Shown here in pieces: positions 33,968 to 42,299 of a DNA stretch of 64,000 nucleotides. Source of the stretch: Paenibacillus endoradicis (GTDB lineage: Bacteria > Bacillota > Bacilli > Paenibacillales > Paenibacillaceae); NCBI RefSeq assembly GCF_024721975.1, contig NZ_JANQBB010000007.1, positions 186,001-250,000 of the forward strand. The letters run 5' to 3'. Below the pieces are notes generated by a model that did no database searches, had not been told where the DNA came from, and worked only from the letters and a program-made list of their open reading frames with translations. Each line of letters begins with the position of its first letter. The stretch's first letter is position 1. A program made the position numbers and the translations under genes.

Positions 33968-36226
33968 TTACTTCATATTCTCTCGATATTGCCCAGGTGT
34001 AGATCCTGTTATTTTTTTGAAGGATCGAATAAAGCTAGAAGAATTCATATAGCCAACTTTAAGTGCAATAATTTCGATCGGTTCATTAGATGATTTCAAA
34101 TATTGAATAGAATGTTGAATTCTTAACTGATCGATATACTCTTTGAAATTATGACCGACTGTTTTTTTGAAGTGATAGCTAAAATTTGACACAGACATCT
34201 CAAAGTGATCAGCCATAAATTGTAATGAGAGATTAGAATCATGCCAGTACGAATCAACGAATGCTAATATGTTTTCACTTGATGCTTTTCGTGATGTAGG
34301 AAGGGTAAGCTTAATAATCTCACATAGCTTATTCGTTGTATCTGTCATAATAGATAGCATCTGATCCAAGGAGTAGCGATTTTGGAATATGAATTCAATA
34401 TTATGCAGAGAAGTATCGTTATCTTTATTAAAGCGTTCGAGTGTATTGAATAATATACTCATTGTATTGAGATATATCGTTCGAATAACATGTGCAGGCA
34501 TTCCTGTGCCACCCATATACGTTTGAATATGTTGAATTAGTGATGCAATACGATCAGCATCGTTTTTTAATATCGCTAATTCTAATGTTTGCATTAATTC
34601 AGTTTGGTAAGACACGACACCAGTAGAAGGTTGCTGAGCGTCATTATAAGTAACAATTGTGTTGGTTCGCTGGAATCGAATTTGCTCTATACTACGTGAG
34701 GCTTGCAAATAGCCATAATGAAACACTTTAATATTATCTTTGTGATGGCTTAAACTAATGCCAATTAGACTATTTAACTCGAGAACTTCAAGTAGCTCTT
34801 GTTGTAATAAGGAAATATAAGATTGTAATGAATCCATTGGTTTATGAGAGATTATAATGATAATTTCATGATTATATTGGCTTTTGAACACATAAGGAAT
34901 AATTCCGTCTTCCAACAATTTGAACTTGGCTTTGCAATGTTTAAGAATCATTACACTATTATGATCACTTTCAGCAGAGAGTATCACTACGGTAATACAT
35001 TCGTTAGAGAAATTAATATTGTACAAGTGAGCTTCAGATTCGAATGCATCCCAATTTTCAAAATTACCTAATACGAGTTGGAATAGAATATTATCTCTAA
35101 TTTTAGGTCTAGTCTGTTCAAGTTGTTCCCCTAGTTTCTCTTTTGTCGTTGATAGTTGATCAAGTGCATAATGGATCGTTTCAATTTCATTCTTCGGAGT
35201 TCTACTCTCGTCAGCAAATAGTTTTGTAGATAACTCAACGAGTCTTTTTATCGGATGATAGTTATAACGCAACGAAAAATAAATAATTAATGCAGTAATA
35301 CTAATGATGACCCCTAATAATATTAACGTATTGAACTGAATGCTTCTTATATCTTGAATCGTATCTGATATTGGTAACAATCGAATATAGTTCCACTGAT
35401 TAATTTCGGATGTCGTTCTTGAGATGATATATTGCTCTTCATTAAGTGTAATAAATTGATGATTATCAAATTGTTCATCAGTGTAGGACAAGAGCTGATT
35501 GAACTCAGAATTTATAATATCATTGCAGCCTATTGATGAGACAAGACAACGCTGATTGTCATCAGTAATCATAAAGATACCATTATAAGTATCACTGCTA
35601 GATTCCATCATATTCAGAATAGTAGATTCTTTCACAAGAATAAGCATTGAGCCAGGTGAATTACTTCCACCTATTGGCATAGGTAATACAAAACTAAGTA
35701 GATTAACTTTATGACCACCAGGGACATATACAGTTTCAACAGGTCTAATGATAGGTTCTGTAGCGTTATTCAGATCTTGGTACATTTGTTCAGTAGACCA
35801 TTGTTCATATACATAACCTACCCCTTTTTTTGAAAAATCATCTATTGTGTATGCGCTTCCAGTTTTGCTGAAAAAATAATCGATATTATTAAGATACAGT
35901 AATGAATTTTCTATAAATGCATCCGTAATATTATATTTGCGCATCTCACTAGCGATAATAACTTTCTGATATTCATTTTCAGGAGCCATATATGGTTTGA
36001 TTGCACGATTTTGCATAATTTCTGCGGGGAGATTGTAAGCATACTTCGTAAAGATATCCATAGAGTTCATCAGTTGCTCTGTCACATGCATGTTCCAAGC
36101 ACTAGCTTTATCTTTAACGATAGCAGTAGAATACGGATAATAATATGCCAATATAGCGGCAATCGGTAGTATAAGAATGGATAAGTATGAGATCAAAAAT
36201 TTAATTAATAACGGTTTTTTTACCAT
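33968..36226 (-). CDS. Membrane-spanning AraC-family regulator (YtdP/YesS-like)
   Basis: 752 residues. Two membrane helices (about 8-28 and 295-318) enclose a Cache-like extracytoplasmic sensor of about 265 residues. A linker/coiled coil and a C-terminal AraC HTH (SLQFMADHFEMSVSNFSYHFKKTVGHNFKEYIDQLRIQHSIQYL...GYMNSSSFIRSFKKITGSTPGQYR) follow. Such one-component sensors activate the adjacent sugar importer in response to the sugar or its binding protein. The ORF opens with GTG at 36244, but GGAG is 8 bases from the ATG at 36226, which is chosen. It is transcribed upstream of, and probably separately from, the importer operon. Confidence 0.9.
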   Translation of the reverse strand: MVKKPLLIKFLISYLSILILPIAAILAYYYPYSTAIVKDKASAWNMHVTEQLMNSMDIFTKYAYNLPAEIMQNRAIKPYMAPENEYQKVIIASEMRKYNITDAFIENSLLYLNNIDYFFSKTGSAYTIDDFSKKGVGYVYEQWSTEQMYQDLNNATEPIIRPVETVYVPGGHKVNLLSFVLPMPIGGSNSPGSMLILVKESTILNMMESSSDTYNGIFMITDDNQRCLVSSIGCNDIINSEFNQLLSYTDEQFDNHQFITLNEEQYIISRTTSEINQWNYIRLLPISDTIQDIRSIQFNTLILLGVIISITALIIYFSLRYNYHPIKRLVELSTKLFADESRTPKNEIETIHYALDQLSTTKEKLGEQLEQTRPKIRDNILFQLVLGNFENWDAFESEAHLYNINFSNECITVVILSAESDHNSVMILKHCKAKFKLLEDGIIPYVFKSQYNHEIIIIISHKPMDSLQSYISLLQQELLEVLELNSLIGISLSHHKDNIKVFHYGYLQASRSIEQIRFQRTNTIVTYNDAQQPSTGVVSYQTELMQTLELAILKNDADRIASLIQHIQTYMGGTGMPAHVIRTIYLNTMSILFNTLERFNKDNDTSLHNIEFIFQNRYSLDQMLSIMTDTTNKLCEIIKLTLPTSRKASSENILAFVDSYWHDSNLSLQFMADHFEMSVSNFSYHFKKTVGHNFKEYIDQLRIQHSIQYLKSSNEPIEIIALKVGYMNSSSFIRSFKKITGSTPGQYRENMK

Positions 36227-36544
36227 TAACACATCTCCAATCACTTAAACTATTGAATTTGATTATAACATAGGCATTATTTAATTAGATGTATATTAAG
36301 TATTAAATTTTTGGGCGTGTTATTAGTATGTTGCAGGGGTAAGTAGTACTATAATAAGGATGGAGTATTATTTTTACGTGCAAGTTTGTAATGCCCATAA
36401 TTGGAAAATTCAAATCGACAAAATTAACCAATTAAAGGTAAATATAAGTTATAATAATATAAGTAACCTTAATTTGTTCGGAAGAGAATGATGCATGAAC
36501 TGCGATATTGCAGGGGGAACAACGATTGGTCATCGCAGCGCCAG

Positions 36545-36686
36545 GTAATGAAAAGTTAAGTGTATGCTTCCGATGTTACTTTTCATCTATTAAGATGATT
36601 GTCGAGAAGTAATGAAAAGTTAAGTGTATGCTTCTGATGTTACTTTTCATCTACTAAGATGATTATCGAGAAGTAATGAAAAGTTG
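36545..36686 (+). repeat. 64-bp direct repeats, each a hairpin, ahead of a lipoprotein gene
   Basis: GTAATGAAAAGTT starts copies at 36545, 36609 and 36673, exactly 64 bp apart. The first two are full; the third breaks off after 14 bases and runs straight into the ribosome binding site GTAGGAGG of the lipoprotein gene. Each full copy contains ATGAAAAGT ... ACTTTTCAT, a perfect 9-bp stem with a CG-containing loop. Copies differ by two or three bases. Confidence 0.85.
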
Positions 36687-36699
36687 TAGGAGGAACAAA

Positions 36700-37572
36700 A
36701 TGAAATTATTATCTTATAAGTGGAAAATGGTGTTGGTCGTATTAATAATGATATTAAGTGCATTACTATTCGTAGCATGTGGTGTGCAAAGTAAAGAACT
36801 AGATAAGGAACAAACTGTAGACCAGAGTAAAGGACAATCTGCTGTGTCGAGCAATGATGAAGATGGAGTACAGTTAGGTAAGGATGAAAGTGTTCTAGAA
36901 ATAGATGAGACAACCGAAGATCTAGAATCGTTATTTACTAACCCTGTAGCTGAAATTTCAGGGGGAAATATATATATGGATATTACTGAAACTGGAGAGT
37001 ACATGCTTCAAATCAATGATCAGAGCTATACATACAATTGGACAGGAATGACGCCAAGAGGTATTCTACCGAGCATGGCACTAGAAGATTTTGATAGAGA
37101 CGGACAAGATGAACTAGCTGTCATACTATACGTAGGTTCTGGAACGGGGATATCAATATCTGAGTTACATATGTTAGAAATTAATCAGGTTGGAGATGTG
37201 CAACAAGTTTATGAATATTTGTATCAACCTGATCAATATATTAGTGAGCTTCAAGAAAAAGCTAGTATTCGATTATTCGAACAGGCTTCTCTATTGAAGG
37301 GTGAACTAGCGTTTGGTGAAAATAGTTTTGAGGTTGATCTTCAAGATCTTCAAGCTCCCGATTATGGAACGATTAATGACACATTAATATGGGGGAACAT
37401 TACAGAATTTTCTGTAGAAGATCAACAATTAATTGGAACGTTTGGTGTAGCAGTTGGTGCAGAAAAGATTGTTTCTCCTATTTACATTGGGAAACTGAAT
37501 ACAGTCATTAGTTATAAAGACGGCGAATTCACAATGAGTCAGTATGAATTCGAAGAGTATGAAAACAAATAA
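36700..37572 (+). CDS. Lipoprotein with VCBS/FG-GAP-like segment
   Basis: 290 residues. Signal peptide with Lys-rich start, hydrophobic core and lipobox LFVAC (Cys27). The mature part is acidic and beta-rich; ALEDFDRDGQDELAVILYVGSGTG resembles a calcium-binding D-x-D-x-D-G-type repeat seen in VCBS domains. Function unknown. GGAGG is 7 bases before the ATG at 36700; an earlier in-frame ATG at 36676 falls in the repeat and lacks a ribosome binding site. Confidence 0.75.
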   Translation: MKLLSYKWKMVLVVLIMILSALLFVACGVQSKELDKEQTVDQSKGQSAVSSNDEDGVQLGKDESVLEIDETTEDLESLFTNPVAEISGGNIYMDITETGEYMLQINDQSYTYNWTGMTPRGILPSMALEDFDRDGQDELAVILYVGSGTGISISELHMLEINQVGDVQQVYEYLYQPDQYISELQEKASIRLFEQASLLKGELAFGENSFEVDLQDLQAPDYGTINDTLIWGNITEFSVEDQQLIGTFGVAVGAEKIVSPIYIGKLNTVISYKDGEFTMSQYEFEEYENK

Positions 37573-37612
37573 AACGAGAATAAGTTACAGGTGTATCTTT
37601 CCTCCTGTGGAA

Positions 37613-37663
37613 ATTGAAAAATAGCTCTGTCACATTATTTGTGACAGAGCTATTTTTCAATTA
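37613..37663. terminator. Terminator of the lipoprotein gene
   Basis: A perfect 22-bp hairpin (37613-37634 with 37640-37661) with AAAAA and TTTTT inside its stem base. Confidence 0.9.
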
Positions 37664-37831
37664 GGGAAAAGGTTGAGATGGTCTGGATTGTTCCACCATC
37701 GCATGTTGTTAACCTGCAATTTATAGTAGTAAGTGTCAAAAGCTCGCAAAGTAGCTTTGCCTTCATTTATACCTCCATAGTCGCTACAGCGAAGAGAATT
37801 AATCACTAGTGGAAAAGCGAAGCGTTCGTTT

Positions 37832-37975
37832 TTGTCCTGGGATTTATACCGCTATTAATTTTTCAATAAATCCGAGGACAACGGCGATTGGAACAGTGAT
37901 TTTTTCTCGAAGCGAGTGCACGGTGACTCCGATTGGAACGGTGATTTGTTCTCGAAGCGAGTGCACGGTGACTCC
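37832..37975. repeat. Inverted repeat and 45-bp tandem duplication
   Basis: TTGTCCTGGGATTTAT (37832-37847) pairs with ATAAATCCGAGGACAA (37866-37881) with one mismatch. Immediately after, GATTGGAACRGTGATTT begins at 37886 and again at 37931, giving two 45-bp tandem copies with 4 differences. The AGCGAAGCG flank is of a type I recall as common in Paenibacillus intergenic repeats. No gene is present in 37664-38068. Confidence 0.8.
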
Positions 37976-38068
37976 GATTTATAAACTTATCTCATATTGA
38001 CAGTCATATTGGTACATCTTTCTTCCATAAGATAGATAGTAATAATGCTTTATTTAAGGAGGAGAATG

Positions 38069-38854
38069 ATGAAGGTAGTTATCCTTGCAGGAGGAAGAGG
38101 GACCCGTATTAGCGAGGAATCTCATCTTAAGCCTAAACCAATGATTGAAATTGGAGATATACCGATACTACTTCACATTATGAAGACTTACTCTTTCTAC
38201 GGATACAATGAGTTTATTATTTGTCTTGGTTATAAAGGTTATGTGATTAAAGAATATTTTGCCAACTACTACAGGCATATGTCTAAGGCTGTTACTTATG
38301 ATTTCTCGTCTGGGGATACCGTTGAAGTTCATCATAATACAGTAGAGCCGTGGAAAGTTACTCTAGTGGATACAGGAATAGATACCTTAACGGGAAGTCG
38401 TGTGAAACGGGTGGAATCCTATATTGGCAATGAAACCTTTATGCTGACATATGGGGATGGTCTAGCTGATATCAATATTAATAACCTCGTTAAGCATCAT
38501 CAACAAGGCAAATGTTTGGCAACGATGACAGCCGTTCAACCGGATGGTAGATTTGGCAGACTAGAACTCGATGGAGATCAAGTTATTGGCTTTAATGAAA
38601 AGGTAAAAGGAGATGGCGCTTGGATTAATGGTGGTTACATGGTATGCGAACCAAAAGTATTTTCTTACATTCACAGTCTAGATGATTCGATATTGGAGCA
38701 AGGTCCATTACAACAATTAGCTGCAGATGGACAGCTCCAAGTATATAAGCACGATAAGTTTTGGCAACCGATGGATACGCTCCGTGAAAAAATTGTACTT
38801 GATGAACTTTGGAAAAATAACAAAGCACCGTGGAAAGTATGGCGTGATGACTAA
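38069..38854 (+). CDS. rfbF: Glucose-1-phosphate cytidylyltransferase
   Basis: 261 residues. The nucleotidyltransferase motif is LAGGRGTRISEES and PKPMIEIGDIPILLHIM; GDGLADI and WINGGYMV complete the site. It makes CDP-glucose from CTP and glucose-1-phosphate, the first step for CDP-deoxyhexoses. The ATG at 38069 follows AAGGAGG by 6 bases; the track of in-frame residues to 38045 is not conserved. First gene of the CDP-sugar cluster, with the CDP-glucose dehydratase at its other end. Confidence 0.95.
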   Translation: MKVVILAGGRGTRISEESHLKPKPMIEIGDIPILLHIMKTYSFYGYNEFIICLGYKGYVIKEYFANYYRHMSKAVTYDFSSGDTVEVHHNTVEPWKVTLVDTGIDTLTGSRVKRVESYIGNETFMLTYGDGLADININNLVKHHQQGKCLATMTAVQPDGRFGRLELDGDQVIGFNEKVKGDGAWINGGYMVCEPKVFSYIHSLDDSILEQGPLQQLAADGQLQVYKHDKFWQPMDTLREKIVLDELWKNNKAPWKVWRDD

Positions 38855-38933
38855 ACAAATAAGGTCAAATAAAGTAAACTGTGAATTGTAATAATGGTGC
38901 TGATGAATGAGGTTGGAGTGGGAGTGAAGTAAC

Positions 38934-39629
38934 ATGAAGATGTCTCTTACGAATGCACAACTTAAACAGTATATATTGCATCAAATTATTCATTTTTTCC
39001 CGGATGATAAATCATACTCAGGAGATCAATTGTTCGAACTTGCCTTGCAAAGAGCACTTGAGCGAACGGAATATTGCTTTCAACATGTTGCTTTGCCAGC
39101 ATTTCATCAAGACGGAATCACTAAATTTTCTCACTTACATAGTGACCAATATACGCTGTTTTTATGGTTTTTGTCTAATGAAGTGTGGAAAGGTTATGAG
39201 GATACAGAACTTGCTTCTAAGTTGTTTTATTTGAACAAAATATTAAACGGTGTGCTCTGTATGTACGATGCCGGAATGCCTAATATATTTCTCATTGTTC
39301 ATGGAGGTGGGGTAGTTCTAGGCAAGGCGCAATACGATGATTTTTTTGTGTGTTACCAAGGTTGTACGGTAGGAGCAATCGAAGGGGTCTATCCTGTACT
39401 TGGAAAAGGTGTAGCGATGGCCCCACATTCGAGCATCATTGGACAATGTCATGTTGGTCATCGAGTAACGATCGGGAATCAAGCTTTACTTCGCAATACT
39501 AATGTACCTTCTGATAGCTTATATTTATCCGATATTACGACAGGTGCTCACCGACAGCAATCATCTAAATCGCCTTGGGCACAACAATTTTTTAATGTGC
39601 CGATAAGGAGTGACCTTAAGAAAATATGA
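38934..39629 (+). CDS. Serine acetyltransferase-like left-handed beta-helix protein
   Basis: 231 residues. The N-terminal half is helical; the C-terminal half contains hexapeptide-type turns (CTVGAIEGVYPVLGKGVAMAPHSSIIGQCHVGHRVTIGNQALLRN) as in CysE-type acyltransferases. It is embedded in a sugar-biosynthesis cluster, so the likely role is acylation of a sugar rather than cysteine synthesis. RBS GGGAG is upstream. It overlaps the next gene by 4 bases, which signals translational coupling. Confidence 0.75.
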   Translation: MKMSLTNAQLKQYILHQIIHFFPDDKSYSGDQLFELALQRALERTEYCFQHVALPAFHQDGITKFSHLHSDQYTLFLWFLSNEVWKGYEDTELASKLFYLNKILNGVLCMYDAGMPNIFLIVHGGGVVLGKAQYDDFFVCYQGCTVGAIEGVYPVLGKGVAMAPHSSIIGQCHVGHRVTIGNQALLRNTNVPSDSLYLSDITTGAHRQQSSKSPWAQQFFNVPIRSDLKKI

Positions 39630-40522
39630 AACAACCTACCGTATTAATAAGTGGTGCAAATGGGTACATTGCGCAGCATCTCATTGAGAGGTTAAGAACC
39701 AAGCAATATCAGGTTACTACTGCTTCAAGAGGTGGTAATAGTGACTTCTATATGGACTTTTCTCAACCTTATCAAATCTCTCTGCAAGATATTACAAATA
39801 TTGATGTAATGATTCATACTGTATCTCCGAATGAAGAACTGTATCGCACTGATCCTTATCGAGGACTTTCCGAGAATGCAACAGGCATTCATGCTGCATT
39901 AGACTTTTGTGTTCGTAATCATATTCCTCGATTTATCTATTTCTCAAGCTTTCATGTATTTGGTAAAAGTGTAGGTGCATTACGCGAGCAAACATCTCTA
40001 GCTCCGATCAATGATTATGGGCTTGCGCATTCCGTTGCCGAACAAACGGTAGCGATGTATGACCGTCAACAGAAAGTTAACACTTGGATCATTAGACCAT
40101 CTAATTTATATGGTGTTCCTATAAATTGCGATGCGTTCACTAGGTGGTATTTGATCCCTTTTAATTTTTGTACGCAAGCGGTGCAGCATCGTAGTATAAC
40201 GTTACAATCGACGGGACAACAGCTACGTAATTTTGTAGCAATACAAGATGTATGCTGTGCTGTAGAGCGGATTATAGAGCAACGACCTGTAGAGAGAATT
40301 CATCATGTTTATGGCAAAGAGACATTAAGTGTGCTGCAATATGCCCAGCTTGTACAGCAGATAGCTTGGGAGAAATTCAAACTTGAGATTGATGTGAAAT
40401 TTGCTGAAGGGAATGAGCAAGTCGTAACATTCGATTTCGGTAGTGAACATCCATATGAGCCTAAACATACGATCGCAGTTTTTGTAGAAGAAATGTTAAG
40501 CAAGTTATTAGCCCAGCAATGA
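39626..40522 (+). CDS. NAD-dependent epimerase/dehydratase-family protein
   Basis: 298 residues. Rossmann motif ISGANGYIAQHLI at residues 8-20, FIYFSSFHVFG and IRPSNLYGVP. The usual catalytic pair Y-x3-K reads Tyr131-Gly-Leu-Ala-His135, so the Lys is replaced by His. This may alter reduction or indicate a binding function. It could reduce a 4-keto sugar at the end of the pathway. The start overlaps the previous stop by 4 bases; 18 bases precede the next gene. Confidence 0.85.
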   Translation: MKQPTVLISGANGYIAQHLIERLRTKQYQVTTASRGGNSDFYMDFSQPYQISLQDITNIDVMIHTVSPNEELYRTDPYRGLSENATGIHAALDFCVRNHIPRFIYFSSFHVFGKSVGALREQTSLAPINDYGLAHSVAEQTVAMYDRQQKVNTWIIRPSNLYGVPINCDAFTRWYLIPFNFCTQAVQHRSITLQSTGQQLRNFVAIQDVCCAVERIIEQRPVERIHHVYGKETLSVLQYAQLVQQIAWEKFKLEIDVKFAEGNEQVVTFDFGSEHPYEPKHTIAVFVEEMLSKLLAQQ

Positions 40523-40540
40523 AGGGAGTTGAGTAAAGTA

Positions 40541-41614
40541 ATGAAATGTAGTATTTGCGGTAATTCAAGTGTATTAGTTGAGCGTTACGATGATGCGCCA
40601 CACTGCATTATGGGACAGTATGATGCCCCGCAACTTCAGTTGCGAGACTTGGAAATATATCATTGCGAGCATTGCGGTCATTCACAAATTCCAGCACATG
40701 TGAATGAAGATTATTATGAAGAATATTCAATGGGGTCTTACTGGGGAGCTAGCTTTCGTGCGTTAAGATCGAAGCAAATCGAAAGGTTAGTCCAGCTTGC
40801 ATCTAAGCAAGAGCGATTTCTTGATATTGGCTGTGGCGTAGGTCATTATTTAACGTTAGCTCAATCACATTTCAGCCAATTGTATGGGGTAGAACCTTCT
40901 TTAACTGGGGTGCAGGCATCAAGAGAAAAGGGCTTTGAGGTCATTCACGATTACTTTCATGAAGGAATAAGTTTTGATGAAGGTTTTGACGTCATTACTA
41001 TTATTGAAGTGCTTGAGCATTTAGAACAACCTACTGATTTTCTGCAGCAAGTAGCTAAGTTACTACATGACGATGGAATATTGCTTATAGAGGTTCCTAA
41101 CGGACAACGTATAATGGAGCAACGATTATTCTATAATCTGTGTACTGATCATATCCAATATTACTCGGTAACTAGTTTAGCGGAGTTGGCACGACAAGCT
41201 GGGTTGACGATAATCGCAGTACAAGAGTCGGCAGATCCTAATTTATTGGAGTTATATGTTAGGCAATCAAAGAAACCACTACCTGATTTTACTGCAAAAA
41301 GAGAGCAGGCACTAACGGGGCTATTAGATCAGATAAGTTCTAATGAGAAGATCGCAGCTTGGGGAGCGGGAGCAGAATCTATCTGTTTTATTGCGATGTT
41401 GAGCGATCGAATTCCACTCAACTGTATCTTTGATAGTGATCTAGCAAAGCATGGGCATACACTAGCGAATATACCTATTGTCCAAGCAACGAAAGAGCGA
41501 GTTAATGATTTCGACTATATTGTATTGTTTGCAAATGCTCATTATAAGCAGATAGCTACACAATTATCTGAATTAGGCTACAGTGGACAGCTATTAACCT
41601 TTCAGCTCACATAA
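40541..41614 (+). CDS. Sugar C-methyltransferase (NovU/EvaC/TylCIII type)
   Basis: 357 residues. The N-terminus carries a zinc site (CSICGN and CEHCGH), then an SAM methyltransferase core with FLDIGCGVGHYL and ITIIEVLEHLEQP. A C-terminal C-methyltransferase domain with IAAWGAGAESICF and NIPIVQATKERVNDFDYIVLFA follows. This three-part layout is specific to enzymes that methylate C-3 (or C-5) of 4-keto-6-deoxy sugars bound to a nucleotide. A TTG at 40529 is possible but has the ribosome binding site directly against it; the ATG at 40541 is used. Confidence 0.92.
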   Translation: MKCSICGNSSVLVERYDDAPHCIMGQYDAPQLQLRDLEIYHCEHCGHSQIPAHVNEDYYEEYSMGSYWGASFRALRSKQIERLVQLASKQERFLDIGCGVGHYLTLAQSHFSQLYGVEPSLTGVQASREKGFEVIHDYFHEGISFDEGFDVITIIEVLEHLEQPTDFLQQVAKLLHDDGILLIEVPNGQRIMEQRLFYNLCTDHIQYYSVTSLAELARQAGLTIIAVQESADPNLLELYVRQSKKPLPDFTAKREQALTGLLDQISSNEKIAAWGAGAESICFIAMLSDRIPLNCIFDSDLAKHGHTLANIPIVQATKERVNDFDYIVLFANAHYKQIATQLSELGYSGQLLTFQLT

Positions 41615-41726
41615 TGCTATTTCTCAAGGTAAGACGCGTTAAGGTGATAAGGTGAATGCTTCACTTAGTTAGATTTCACAAAGAGCGAGAGGCTCAGTAG
41701 TTAGTGAAAGGTTGAGGAGGATCGTT

Positions 41727-42299
41727 ATGATTGTACATTCCACGCCACTTCTTGGAGCGAAACTGCTAGAAATAGAACCAATTAAAGATCAAAGAGGATA
41801 TTTTGCGAGAACCTATTGTAAAAACATATTAGCCCAACATGGCATTGATTTTGAACTGAAGCAAGCGAATATCGCATTTAATGAACATACGTTAACGTTA
41901 AGAGGGATGCATTTTCAACGTCCACCATATTGTGAAGAAAAAATAGTCACCTGCTATCAGGGAGCATTATACGACGTTATTATAGATCTTAATAGAAATA
42001 GCTCCACATTCGGACAATGGTATGGGGTAACATTATCAGCAGACAACCAGTTATCACTTTATGTTCCAAAGGGATTTGCACACGGTTATGTTACTCTGCA
42101 AGCCAGTACGGCTATTCACTACATGGTTAGTGAATTTTATACTCCTTCACATGAATCAGGAATTCGTTGGAATGATCCTGCCATCAATATTGAATGGCCA
42201 CAACGACAAAACTTATCGATATCAAGTAAGGATCAACAATGGGAATGGTTTGATATGGAGCAAGGAGGCATTCTGATGAAGGAGGGGCACAGTGGCTAA
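41727..42299 (+). CDS. dTDP-4-dehydrorhamnose 3,5-epimerase-like enzyme
   Basis: 190 residues, cupin fold of the RmlC family: LRGMHFQRPPYCEEKIVTCYQGALYDVIIDLNRNSSTFGQWYG, with the catalytic His in RGMHF and basic residues after PP. It epimerises a 4-keto-6-deoxy sugar at C3 and/or C5; in this cluster the carrier is more likely CDP than dTDP because no RmlA/RmlB is present. GAGGAGG is 6 bases before the ATG. The end overlaps the GTG of the following gene by 8 bases. Confidence 0.9.
   Translation: MIVHSTPLLGAKLLEIEPIKDQRGYFARTYCKNILAQHGIDFELKQANIAFNEHTLTLRGMHFQRPPYCEEKIVTCYQGALYDVIIDLNRNSSTFGQWYGVTLSADNQLSLYVPKGFAHGYVTLQASTAIHYMVSEFYTPSHESGIRWNDPAINIEWPQRQNLSISSKDQQWEWFDMEQGGILMKEGHSG

Noticed and set aside
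37809..38000. 63-residue plus-strand ORF
   Set aside because: Its sequence is the translation of the inverted repeat and tandem 45-bp duplication.
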